From the NCBI GenBank assembly GCA_038496675.1, contig CM076648.1:14938870-15002869 (forward strand): a stretch of DNA of 64,000 bases, read 5' to 3'. The translations under genes were made by a program, and so were the position numbers. The stretch comes from Rachycentron canadum (taxonomy: Eukaryota; Chordata; Actinopteri; Carangiformes; Rachycentridae). Positions 1 through 11,773 of the stretch are shown here, one piece after another. Numbering within the stretch: position 1 is the first letter of the stretch; the number at the start of each line of letters is the position of its first letter. Under the pieces are notes generated by a model. It did no database searches, was not told the origin of the DNA, and saw only the letters and a list, made by a program, of their open reading frames with translations.

Positions 1-3000
1 GACTTGTGGTTCAAATATGGGTCATTGTTGTTTTTGACACTTATATGAATAGGCAGAGTGATGTAGTAGAAGAAGCATGAATAAACAAGCAATAAAGCTA
101 AGTAACATATTGAACTTGATATTGAGAACGTTAATTTCAGTCAACAGTTGACAACATGTTTACGAAAATGATTTTCCGAAAATGGTCTCTGGTGGTCACC
201 CTCCCTCCTCTCTTCCAGAGAGGAGGGAGGGTGGAACTAGAAGAAATCACCTGTGATTGAAGTGGCTGCCATAGCTTTCTTTACCTAGCCACCTGTAGTT
301 AGAATCAAGGTATCCAAAAATTAAAAAAAAGCCCATGTTCAATCTAACTGGTTGTAGTTGGCTTTTCTAACGTTTGATGTCGTTATAAGCAAGTTATAAA
401 CAGCCTGCTTGGATTGTGGGTCTGAGATAAGCCTGGGATTAAAGAGTGTCACTGAATGTGGGACTGTAACCAGACCACTAACCTAAAAAAAATATTAATA
501 ATCATTTCAATCTGAGACATTGGTACCAACACAAACATGATGCCTGAAACGGCCAATGAGAAAGATGATGAGAGCCATCGGTTTAAATATTATAAAGGAT
601 ATTAAAAAAAAAAAACAGGGGTTAAAGAAAAAAAAAAAACTAAACGTTACCCAAACTGTGTTGAGTCAAGTAAAACCCTTTTATGATGTAAAGTGATGTG
701 ACCGCTAAAAATTTTTCACAACCGCAGCACATCACGTATTGAAGTATCAGATATTGGTTAGTGTAGTGCTTTACTATTATATTGATCTATACTGTATCAC
801 AAAGCATTTTATAATATTACTGCCCTGCGACATTAGAAAGAGTTAGATACACATTTTAACTAACCCAACCTAAAAAGAACATAAGACGCAAAAGTGTAAA
901 ATGAGATACTTAAATCAATATTTTGACCTTGTATCAACATGTTGCACCCAGTTGCTCTAATGCCACCTCTGCCTTCAGGACCTGAATGAGAACAAAACAA
1001 GCAACAAGCACTGGGGCAAGACAATCCTAAAGGCCATGGCAGAGCCAGAGGGCCATCACGACCCATAGTGAGGTGTCACTGTTTGGTGGCTGTGGTAATT
1101 ATGATTACAGCAAAGTCAGGTGACATTGTATGACAAAGTACATGTAAGGAGGTTGGGGTGAACAGATGGACAGGAATTTCAGCCTGCAGGTTGCAGTTTG
1201 TTTCCAGTGTTAAAGGTTGCATTCCATATTATTATCATCATTATTGTTATTATTTTTGACCACTCCACAACCTTAACTCTGCATTTTTTTTATTTTGACT
1301 ATGATGGTGCAGATGCTCTATCCTTTAATCAATTTTTTTTTTCCTAAAATTGACCAAGTAGGTTTTTTTGCCAAAAATTAACCAACAACTTGAAAGATCT
1401 GCAAGGTAAACCCCATGTTTATTTCTGTAACCATGTCGACGTAGCTCCTTTACACCTGCTGCCTCGGGGTGCTATTTCAAGATGCGCTCCAATGGGTTGT
1501 ATCAGAGGGCACGGCCAAATGACCTGAATGGTGATGTATGCAGCAGGAAAAGCTATGATGCAGTATAGGTTGGTGGTGTAGCTACTTTACATTATGTGCG
1601 AAGTAATGTGGTGTGGTTAAACAACATATTCATTTGCATTGAAGACAAATCCTGTACAACTTTTACTGTCTGACACGTTAATCTCTAGAAAGCTGAGAAA
1701 CCAGTGTCAGCAATTAATGCATACAGTATGTTACTAGGCTGGGGATTACAGCAAGGAAATAATACAAGGTGTTTTACCTACTGGGGCAAATAATCCTCCC
1801 ACTCATTCATAATTAAATCACATTAAACATGAATCAGAGGAGAGTCAGCACAGCGCACCTCTACACCTCATATTGTTTAGACATACAGAAGGGAAATTAT
1901 TATTGTTGTGTTGTTTATTCATCTGTCTGTTATCTAGGAATATGGCGCCGTGTCATCTGTTTAAGGAGTTTTTGTATATACATTGTAAAAATGTCAAATT
2001 GTATGGATGTATATTGTGTCTTCTTCAGTGCTGGTACTGGAATACGGCTAAGAAGCCTTATGGTGTCATCAAAACTGGGGACATGAGTTTGTATTCAACA
2101 ACCATGAACCTGAACCTGCATAACACCATCTTCTTCCAATCTTAGTCAAGTTAGATGTGCTGATTTACCCATAAGCAGAGAAGATATGACTCCATAGATA
2201 TTGAAACTGTTGAGTTCAACACTTCACTTAGCTCAACAGTTTTGAACTAAATTGTAGGAACTTTGACATTTGTTTCATAAAAAAAAATGTTTTCACTAAG
2301 CACCAACTGAAATATATCTGTGAAACTATTTGAAGATGAGTGATGTTAACAGGAACACAGTTCACCAAAATGGTTGCTTGCCCTATTTATGCATAGAAAC
2401 ACAACTAACTGACAGGAACAGTGGAGGAAGCAGAGGGCAGAAGGGGTGAGTGGATGAGGTGCTTGTTGAAATAGCACAGTGTGACTGGGAGAGGGTAGCT
2501 GTTAAGGGGCTTGGTGGAGAGGGACAAAATGCTCAAATGCAAGATTGTTATGTTCTCTAGCATGAAAATGGAACCACTTTAGCCATTAATCATTGATGGA
2601 CAGGAGATGATGGATAACTCCCTTGTTGAGGTACACATATACTGCTCCTTTCCATTCTGCACGGCTTTGTCTGAAACATCAAAACATCTTTTGAAGAGAT
2701 GTTTTGAAAAAAAAAAACAAAACTCATGTATAAAACAAAACAAATGAAGGTAAAAAACTATTAAAAAATGTCACTAAACATGGATATACTGTGAAACATG
2801 ACAGTTACATCAGTGTTAATCACTAACACATGTCTGGAAATTAGAACTAGGCAATATAATTTTTTCATGATGCTGTCTCCATATTTTATCAGCTTGTTGG
2901 CTATTTACTTCATCGCAATATTGTGAAAATATGTTGCAGGCAAGCAAGATGGTCACAGTGCCATGTTTTTATAATTGTTAATGCCAAATTTCTGGTGATT

Positions 3001-4649
3001 CATTTCCCAGGCGTCCCTTTTGTCTCGCCATAGCAGAGAAGATTGGCAGCTTCTTCACTGCGTTTTACCTTTGTGCCACCAGACTTGTTGTCATGGGAAA
3101 TGTTGGGTTACTGCTGGTTACACAAAAAATTAACTTATTTACTTTGCAACTATATAACTTTACTTTGCTGCCCCACTCTTCAGTGAAAATAAAATATGTA
3201 CTAAGCTGTTTTCTTTAGACTGTGACGAGACAGTCATTCACTAAGTGGATTTCACAAGCTTAGAAAGCAGAACACCCCCAGTTTGAGTGGTACTTTTATT
3301 AATTAGCTCGAAGTCAAGTTTTCAGTGGCAGATGTACACAACTTGTTTTCAACAAAGTGTGTGATTTTATAACTTACATACATACTGACATACAATATAC
3401 AGTAAGTTTCAAAACCACCATCGCATTAATAACATGGGGGGGAAGCAATGTAACGCACAGAAAATATTAATGGACAAAGCAAAAGAAGGCAACTAGCTTT
3501 GAAGAGCTGTTGTAACACTCACAGAGGGAGGATTGCGTTGTAGTCTTGCATTATATATTTTCTCCATCTTCTCATATGTCTTACTGTATCTTCTCCTACA
3601 AGGGAACATGACCTAATCCTTTCTCATTGCACTCAGCCTGGAAACGTGTTATGACTGAACCAACCATTTATGCGTTTGGCTTTTTCACAAGGTCGTCGGG
3701 GATGGCGTATGCAGAACCTTTACTTAAAGGTACCCCGTGGACATTTTCTTTCTTTACCTTAGTAGTGCTATGATGTTTTTTATGAGTGGGTTTGTATTTT
3801 GTTTATCCCATGTATGTGTACAAGGACACATATGCACTGCTGCATGTGAGAGACATGATAAAATTTCCTGCCAATGGTTTCACACTGGTCTGCTAATGTA
3901 GCCAACAAATGCAGGGAAGAAGACTGCAGGGTAATAAAAATGCATATAAGCAATTCTGGGTTTAAAATCCTTTTAGGAAGGCAATATATCCAACACATCT
4001 GTCAAACCTCAAGAAAACTCCATAAATGACCTTTAAAGTGACCTTCCACCCAAAATCCACAGCTTTTTTTCATTGCCAAATAGTAAGTCTGAAAGGTGTT
4101 GTCAAAAGTCAGTTGGTGGTCAGGTTGAATTTATGTAAATTTCAATGGACTCCGGTGCTAACAAGCTTTCTAGGTGGGAAAAAAGGTATTCAAAAGCCCA
4201 TAGAAACTTTTCACCCTACTTATCTGCTTTTTGATCGTCTGCTCAGTATGTTCCAGTTATAAATACACCACTTCAATTTGTCATTTGTCCAGTGAGGTGC
4301 TTTTGTGTATTTAGAAATGTATACTGTATAATGTGACCATTTGGTAAATTTGGTTGTCAGTTTTCTGAGCCTACATAGAGGAGGCATTTCATCACTGCTG
4401 TTGGACAAATATTCTAAAACTGGTAAACAAGGAGAGAACTGAAAATAGTTGAAGTTGTGGCCTCTTTGCCATTAGAGAATAGAGAATAAAAAGTGCAGAG
4501 CACTGGCTGGTGAGTGGGTTTGGATTATGTGCTGGAAGTACGTACATCCTCTCTTGGGCACAATCAATTGAATTCTGAATCCAGTACAAGCTTCTATATA
4601 GTGTATGACCATTTGCTAAAATGTAGGCAGTGACTTAGGACACTTTTGA
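1..4649. other. Intronic DNA, no gene seen
   Basis: AT-rich sequence with several poly-A tracts (603-615, 630-640, 2708-2718), the hairpin at 197-233 and scattered short frames without recognisable residues. I see no exon with paired splice sites, no RNA gene and no identifiable transposon. Confidence 0.6.
197..233. repeat. Perfect 16-bp inverted repeat (hairpin) in a purine/pyrimidine tract
   Basis: The left arm CACCCTCCCTCCTCTC (197-212) is matched exactly by its reverse complement at 218-233, with a 5-base spacer TTCCA. One arm is almost all pyrimidine and the other almost all purine. It could extrude as a cruciform or fold as a stable RNA stem in the pcdh9 pre-mRNA. Confidence 0.9.
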
Positions 4650-4795
4650 CTTTGGTTGGACAAGAAGCCGACTGCAGCACTCTAGATGAGCTGCAGGAGT
4701 AGAAGAAAGCACTTTCGTGTCACTGCCAAGGGCATGTTGCAGTAATCGAGGCATGAGGTTGTGGCCCTGATGTGATCCTTGTGTAACAAAGTTTA
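4650..4795. mobile_element. Degraded copy of a common teleost dispersed element
   Basis: The order of blocks is: a Cys/Leu-type GACTGCAGCACTCTAGATGA, then GCTGCAGGAG, then GTTGCAGTAATCGAGGCATG and GAGG. It matches from memory a very common teleost interspersed element whose consensus reads roughly GGCTGCAGCATTCTGGATGA ... GCAGTAATCCAGGCG. The copy is diverged and lacks clear ends. The class (LINE-derived or SINE) is not settled here. Confidence 0.5.
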
Positions 4796-7700
4796 GAGTA
4801 GGGACCTTAATGCCTACAGCAAACATGCTACTGTAAGTGCTCATCCACTACTGGGAAGTAGTTAAGAGGCAGATCGGAGATAGGACTAAGTATAACCATC
4901 AGCACATTAATACAATACTGAATGTATGCTACCACACTGACATCTGTATCTACAAGTTAAAATGTAATATTTACTATAGTACAAACAGTTTAAACAGACA
5001 AGGAGAAACAAGAGGCATGTGACCAAGATTCAGCCTGTGAGGTTAGCACATGGCAAATACATTTTCTACAACGATCTATTATTTCTAAATATCTGTGGCA
5101 GTGTAGCACTCTGTAATCTGACAACTAGGCATGCAGAAAGGGGTTGCTGTGTATCTCAAACTCAGTGAAACGATATCTTGCTTGAGCCACACTAATTGCA
5201 GAAGATAGGAGAATATGAAAAAATACCCCAATAAAAACCAGTGACACCTGCTATTGTTAAACAGCTAATTGGTGGGGGTGGGCAGTCAATTAAGCATCTA
5301 CCTTTCATATCTGCATCTATTTATGTGTAGCTGTCCAGGGCACATAATAGGTGACTGTAAGACAATAGCAGTGTTATTATCAGAAGATGTTTAGTGCAGT
5401 GTCATGAGCTGATGAAAAGGGTAATGGATAGGTAAAAGGTCACAAGAAAAATATTAAAGATGCACACTTTTGCACAACTCTTTTCACTTATTTAGCACAG
5501 AGCCACAGGTTGTGCTACCCTACACGTGCACACACACACACACACCCACACACACACACACACTTTAAATATCCTTAGGCTACCATGCATGTGTTTTGAT
5601 TGCAACCATAAAACATATGTTCCAAAGATATTGCCAACTCTATAACTGTCTGATTTTATTGTTGCATATTCATCCACAGGAATACATGACATGCGGTGTC
5701 TTTTAGGAATTCTTTATTGCAGAAATTAGGATAATTTAAAATCATTCTTTCAGTTGAATATGAGTAACAGACACGTCCACTGAAAACCTGTGCCAGCAGC
5801 TTTGTTGTTTCTGTAGTACAGATGCCCAGCAATTGACTATTCAGGATAAACAAATACCAGGCTGTCACTCAGTCTGGCAGCCATCCGACCACCTCAGTCA
5901 CAGACAGGCTGTGATGCCAGTGAGATGGTGGGATGCCAAAACAGTAGATGGATGTCACAGATCTTTTGACTAGAGCCCCATGCTGCAGTGACAAACCACA
6001 AGTACCTGTTTGCATATCCTTTAACAGTATTTCAATGCTTTTAAATCAATATGGAGTTTCTTAAACCATACATTGTCAAGTCTTATTCAAGACATATCTC
6101 CTATCATAAAGTTTAGTTTAGTAAACTTGCCAACAATAGTAGGGGACAGACAGTTTTACCCCTGCCAGTTCTGCGCTCTGCTTTTCTTAAGGGAAATTTG
6201 GAGGGATGATCTATGCATAGCCACAGTTTAAACTCCCCTTAAACCCAGTCCTGCTGTATGTGAGGAGGTGTGTGTTTGTGTTTGTGTGTTCTGTCTGATA
6301 CCTAAATCCCATTGTGTGAAGAGGAAGTAGCAGGGTAGAGTAGCTAGGCCCCCTGACCAAGCCTGTGGGTGGGTGGCATGGATTCATAAATCAGGGAGAA
6401 GTGTTAATCTCTCTCAGGTACTGGAAAGCCAGCCCTCAGTAAATATGTTGCCCCAGGATACAATGGGGTTTAGAGGATTTCTGTCTCCAAAGAGAAATTA
6501 GGCAGCAGCTTCAGAAGTGAGCTAAATGGAAATGCTTGCTGGAGCATACAGAGAGAGCAGGGTGCTGCTGTCAGCTAGTAAACATCGTTTCAGAGTAGCC
6601 TCAGTCATTATCGTGGCAGTCACTGCCAACAGCTAGGGTGAGCAGACGGGTGGGCTGATGAAGAGCATCTTCTATGCTGATGATTAGTCACAATAGGGAG
6701 GAGAAGAATCTGAGGACTGCTGGATTATATGGGAATGAGAATAGTTTCTGCTTTACGTAAAGTGGCTAATGACAGCAATTTACAGTTGTATCCCACCTAC
6801 TCAAATTATTTGAGGGGGAAAAAACGATAAATGAACTCAATCTTATTTAAATTTGTTTTTGCCTGTGCTCAAATGTTTTTCAGTCACACCACTGTATATC
6901 CTTTAAAAACTTAATTGATTTAATGATGGCATTTGAAGAGTGGGGGTAGAGGAAAGGTACAAATGAGTTTCACATTTTTACAAACCAGTGACTCACAGAG
7001 GAATCACAGCGAGCCTAGAAACTCCCAGCAGATCATGTAATGACTCAATCTCAAATGCATAAACAAGTTTAAACAGGAGCCTATTGCAGGTAATCATGAC
7101 AGCCTAATGTAAAACCTTTACATAGACAATCCAACAATATACTGTAATAGCACGTATTGGCCGAAATAATTCCCCCTAGTTTCCAGTTCCAAGTTTTTTA
7201 GGAAAAGGTTCTTATGATTATGTTTTCCTAAGGTTAACAAAGATGCATAGAAAAATGTTCTTAGTATGTATTTGCAGAACATTAACCATAAAATATATAT
7301 TTTTTTCTCTATAATATTTGGTCCCAGTAACTACTTTGGCTTTTTTGAGGCATGATAAAGCACTTGTTCAAAGCTTGGGAAAGATTGCAGGCTTGTTACT
7401 ATGTCGAAAAAGTCAATGCTGACATGAGGCAAGAAAAAAGGAGTGCTTTAACTCAATTTTTTAACCAAAAGCAGCCGGGAAATAAGCGCGGCTGGGTGAC
7501 TGCCCATATCAAGAAGCACAGCCTTAAGAAAGAATATATGATCCCAACATGCCTGAGACCTATAGCAGAAAACATTTGTTTTTTATTATTAATTGGGAAT
7601 AAAAAACATATGCAGATACAGAGAAGTTGTAGAATATTCATATAAGATTTTTTCCACAAACTATCTGTCCGTTCAGTTTAAGCCAGGCTTTTCAGCCACA

Positions 7701-8299
7701 GTGCTCTATACCTGTCGAGCTTTTTCTGGTACATTGCCTTGTGGAAAATGGTTGCAGATCTGCAAAGGGCATGTCATCATCAATTTGAGTAAACACAGCT
7801 TTTAAGTTTCTTATTTTCTTTGAATCATTCATTTCACATTATCTATTTATATATACTGAAATGAAGATAACCTTATCTCTAATCTGAAGACTGATATCAT
7901 GTGTCATATGATCATATATTTAATTTACATTTGTAAATTTGAAATAAAAGTAGAGAGTTTGAATGCTCAATATGAATTATTCTCTTTTTATTGTCATAAA
8001 TGTTGTTATATTGCTCACTTGTATGAAAACTCTATATAGTTTACTTTAAAATCACAGCAGTACAGATAATACAGGTGATTAAAGCAATGAAACATTACAA
8101 TTCCAAATTAGTTAGTGAACATGCTATGATTTGCTATGATACTGCTGTGATGAAGTGATAACTAAATGTAAATACAGTACATACCTCTCCATGGTGATGG
8201 CAAGTCCTTGATTACCAATGTTTTTCTTTGTTATTTTTTAAAGATAAAAAAAAAGTCTTTCTGGCTGTTTAGCACTCAAAAGGCTTCAAAGCCTCATAA
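4796..8299. other. Intronic DNA with a CA microsatellite, no gene seen
   Basis: It holds the (CA)n tract at 5529-5563 and AT-rich sequence around 7140-8060. The 97-codon frame at 7352-7645 (+) has no recognisable domain and no convincing splice context, so it is not called a gene. Confidence 0.55.
5529..5563. repeat. (CA)n microsatellite, one interruption
   Basis: About 17 CA units interrupted once by CC, just after CACGTG. It explains the low-complexity Cys/Val frame on the minus strand here. Confidence 0.95.
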
Positions 8300-8462
8300 A
8301 TAACACTGGGAGCCAGTGAAGTGATGTTTTTAGTTTGGGGCAACACGGTAACTTGTCTTAGTTCCTGTCAGAAATATTGGCTAGATTAATTTTAACTTTT
8401 ATATTTTATGACAAGAGCAAAGGGAGTTACAATAGTCTGTGTATGATGAAAATTTGATGAAA
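8300..8462. mobile_element. Second degraded copy of the teleost dispersed element
   Basis: ACACTGGGAGCCAGTGAAGT at 8303 opens the element. TTAGTTCCTGTCAGAAATA, ATTGGCTAGATTAATTTTAA and GAGTTACAATAGTCTGTGTA follow in the consensus order of the family seen at 4650-4795 (GGGAGCCAGTG, then TGTCAG, then TCTGGC, then ACAATAGTCTAG). It covers more of the 5' half than the 4650 copy. Repeat family A begins about 40 bp beyond its end. Confidence 0.5.
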
Positions 8463-8499
8463 ATGTCGAAAATCTTTTGATGATACATTCAATTTAGGC

Positions 8500-8917
8500 A
8501 ATTACGAATGCATATCTACTTCTTATCTTACTTCTATCTTACAAAAAGAGAGATAAGATGACTCATAGATACTAAATTACGTTTGTGTTTAGTATAGATG
8601 CAGGGGAGGTTTGCAAGGGGAAAAAAATAATTGACGACTTTTGTGTTAAGTGACATCACAACGATGTAAAGCAATAGGCCTGACTTAGACATCATATGAC
8701 CTTTATGAAGAAGGCTCTGAAATCGTGAATGCATTATTAAGCTGCATTATTATTTTTACTGACATGAGCAAGAACAGGTACAATTATGAAGGATTTTTTA
8801 TATAGTGTAGGGCAAAAGTAAACTGCTTTAATTCTGTTGTATTAAGACATTTATGAAATATCTTCCAGTAAAGTGTATATATACACTTAATATGATACAA
8901 ACAAAATTAGGAACCTT
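8500..8917 (+). repeat. Repeat family A, copy 1
   Basis: This 418-bp block recurs in the same order and orientation at 11410-11773. Shared segments include GAATGCATATCT, CTTCTTATCTTACTTCTA, GAGATGACTCATAGATA-like sequence, AGTATAGATGCAGGGGA, AATAGGCCTGA, TGTAGGGCAAAA, TTTAATTCTGTTGTATTAAG and ATGATACAAACAAAATTAGG. It has no coding capacity. An 18-bp perfect palindrome AAGTGTATATATACACTT (8871-8888) is unique to this copy. Confidence 0.9.
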
Positions 8918-11409
8918 AATCCCATCTAATGTACGAACAATGATTCTGTCACTTCTGCCATCACAATATCAGAATTCAGTACCGACACTAAATATCCAAC
9001 ATCTGCCATGGGAAACAATACAACTATGTGTAATCTGTAAAATATTTTTTGCCTGTTAGTGCCCACTGCCTGTACGAGAAAGTCTATTTCTTTCCAGGAT
9101 GGACAAGACAAATTTTTAACAGAAGACAATGTTGCTGGTGGGAGTGAAAAGAATCTGTCCGAGCAAGAGGAAGAGGGATGGCACAAAAAAAAAAAAAAAA
9201 ACTTTGCCAAACCTTCATTGTCAGTCTTGAATATCCAGAATTTACCCAAAAGTTAAAAATTGGAAAGTTGTTTTCTGGAGACACACATCCAGCTTATTTT
9301 TACATATGCTCATACAAGCAAAATTCAAACTCGTAAAAGTGAAACACAGACGGAGAGATATAAAGTAATTTGAGCTTCATGAGTAACTCCCAAAATGTAT
9401 CATCAGGATGAGCAGCAGTATGAGACAAAAGAGAAAAAGACAAAGACAAAAGACAAAAGACAACATAGACATTATTGTGTACATTTTACTCCACTGACTC
9501 CCCCTAAAACCACAAATTGTTTTACAGTTCTGCTTGAGTACGGATTAAACAAACGAGAGACAATGTCCTAATTAGAAAGCTTTAGAGGTGTCAGCAAATG
9601 TATTTTTGAGCCAGGCCAGCTGTCTCTCCCTGCTTCCACTCGATGTCAAGCTTGGCTAACCTTGTCTTGACTCCTGCTCTGTCTCTAATGCACAGGCATG
9701 AGATAAGTTAGTGAGCAAGTGTAATTCCCAAAATGTTAAAGCATTCTACATCAAAAAATGCAAAGAAGTTGTTGCATTTGTGGATTCTCTCCTTTCTCTA
9801 ATTTATCTCTTTCTTCAACCCTCTCTGTACTATCAGCTATTTTCTCCTGCAGTGTTTTGGTGAATGACAAATATTGTTTCTCTGTTGCAATGTCAAGCAA
9901 TAATACAAACGAGCAGACCCTGAAATTCAAAGAGACAGAAAGAAAGAGGGAGACAAAGAGTGTGCAAGAGGGGTAGTATTTATACTGAGACAGCAACTTA
10001 AATAGGTTATCATAGCGTTTAAGTCCCGCTCTGACTGGGCTCCTTTAACATGTCACTGTGAGAGTTCTCACAAAGAAAACGGTATCTTCAGAGAAAGCTG
10101 CACCTTAACCCTGGTGAACTGATCTGGGGGTAGTGAGCGCTGTGATAGGGACTAATCCCCTGCTGTGTGCTTTGAGCGGGCCTCAGAGCAATACACCAGA
10201 GGAAACCAAGGAGAAGTGAGGAACAAGCGCTAAGAAAGAGACTTCTGACAAACTGAAAAATGTGTTGAAGTGGTGCTGTCACCGTGATGAATCCTTTCAG
10301 ACCTCGTCTCAAAATGGGATGGAATCTTAATGCGCATGTCTGTATGACTGGAAATGGAGATGGGGTTTATGTGAGTATGCGAGAGTGTGTTTGTGTACAG
10401 TGGATTTCACAGTGAAGCATATGGCGTTTAGCTCATGCAAAAATCCACCAGGAATCAAACTGATGCCTCCCAGTTAATTATAGAAATTTACCAATTTAGA
10501 ACTCAAAGTGTGACACTGAGAAATCTAGCATGTTCTCAGTTAAATAATAAAAAAAAAAGGTGCTTCCATGAGAATGCGATTTTATGTATTATTTATAGAC
10601 TATTAATATACTTTTAATTAGAGATTATTATCTATAGTAGTTATCCTATTCTCCTTAGTTTGTCATGTTTTATATGAAATTCTTAATTTGCCCATTGATG
10701 CAGAACAGTTTTAGTGTTTTTTTAACGATGCAAGACAAATATTCTTACAGAATTATTATTAGCAATATTATAGCAAAATAAATGTCTAAACAAAATATTG
10801 AAACCTATTTTGATCAAAGACAATCTGAAAACATAATGGGACAATAACATTGGTATTATCGTATGGTAACTGTTAACATGCTCACAGTGACATACAATAT
10901 ATTGAGCCTCAATAAATAGACTCTAGCGTTCCTAATGCCACCCCACACTAAGCTACAACACAGACACTAAATTATCTGTTTGCTCATCCATGTGTCATGC
11001 ACAATATCTCAAAGACTGTTGATCTGATTTTGACACAGCTTGGTGGGATGATGCATCTCACTGCTGTATTCAAGTATTTAAAATGACACTAAATAGCTGA
11101 AGGGGGATCAACAATTAAGGGTCAACAAAGTTGACATATTTGTTAGTGACAGGTTGACAGGGACTTAACCAATTGGAGAGGACAACATGTTTACTGTTGT
11201 TGTTTAGTGGATGGTGCTGCTTCTGCATTTTTTGTTCGTTTCCTAACCCCAAAAATGTAGGTGCTACAATAGACTGTTTTTAATTACTGTTAACGCCAGT
11301 TAACATTAAGCAATAAGAAGTCACTTTTGTAATCAACATTAGAGCTGTAATCCACAAGCTTCCCATCCTGGTTTGGCAACAACTTTGGTTACAATGATAA
11401 TAGTAAAGT
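8918..11409. other. Intronic DNA between the two family A copies
   Basis: It contains an A17 run (9185-9201) and a purine-rich stretch with repeated GACAAAAGACAAA units (9421-9470). There are unannotatable frames on both strands at 9751-9996. I see no gene or RNA. Confidence 0.55.
9421..9470. repeat. Short imperfect tandem repeat (AGACAAA-type)
   Basis: Units of the form GACAAAA/GACAAAG recur about six times in 50 bp. The strand is purine-rich apart from the C. Confidence 0.7.
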
Positions 11410-11773
11410 AATTATGAATGCATATCTGCTTCTTATCTTACTTCTACTATCTTACATAAAGAGAGATGAGATGACTCATAGATAGTATTTAGTATAGATG
11501 CAGGGGAAGTTTTGCAGGCGAAAAAATCATTTTTTTGAGATCACAACAATGGAAGGTAATAGGCCTGAGACACTGCATGACCTTTATTAAGAGCTTATTT
11601 ACCTTTATTTTTACTGAAGTGAGAAATACATGCAGAATTATTAGGGGTTTTTATATAATGTAGGGCAAAAATAATCTGCTTTAATTCTGTTGTATTAAGA
11701 CATGTATGAAATACAGTATCTTACTGTAAAGTATATACACAACAAATATGATACAAACAAAATTAGGAACCTT
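11410..11773 (+). repeat. Repeat family A, copy 2
   Basis: This is the same element as 8500-8917, shorter by about 55 bp through several small deletions, including loss of the TAAGCTGCATTATT part. Homology starts at AATTATGAATGCATATCT and stops at AATTAGGAACCTT, where an 11-T or longer run follows. The similarity is clear but many substitutions are present, so the duplication is old. Confidence 0.9.
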
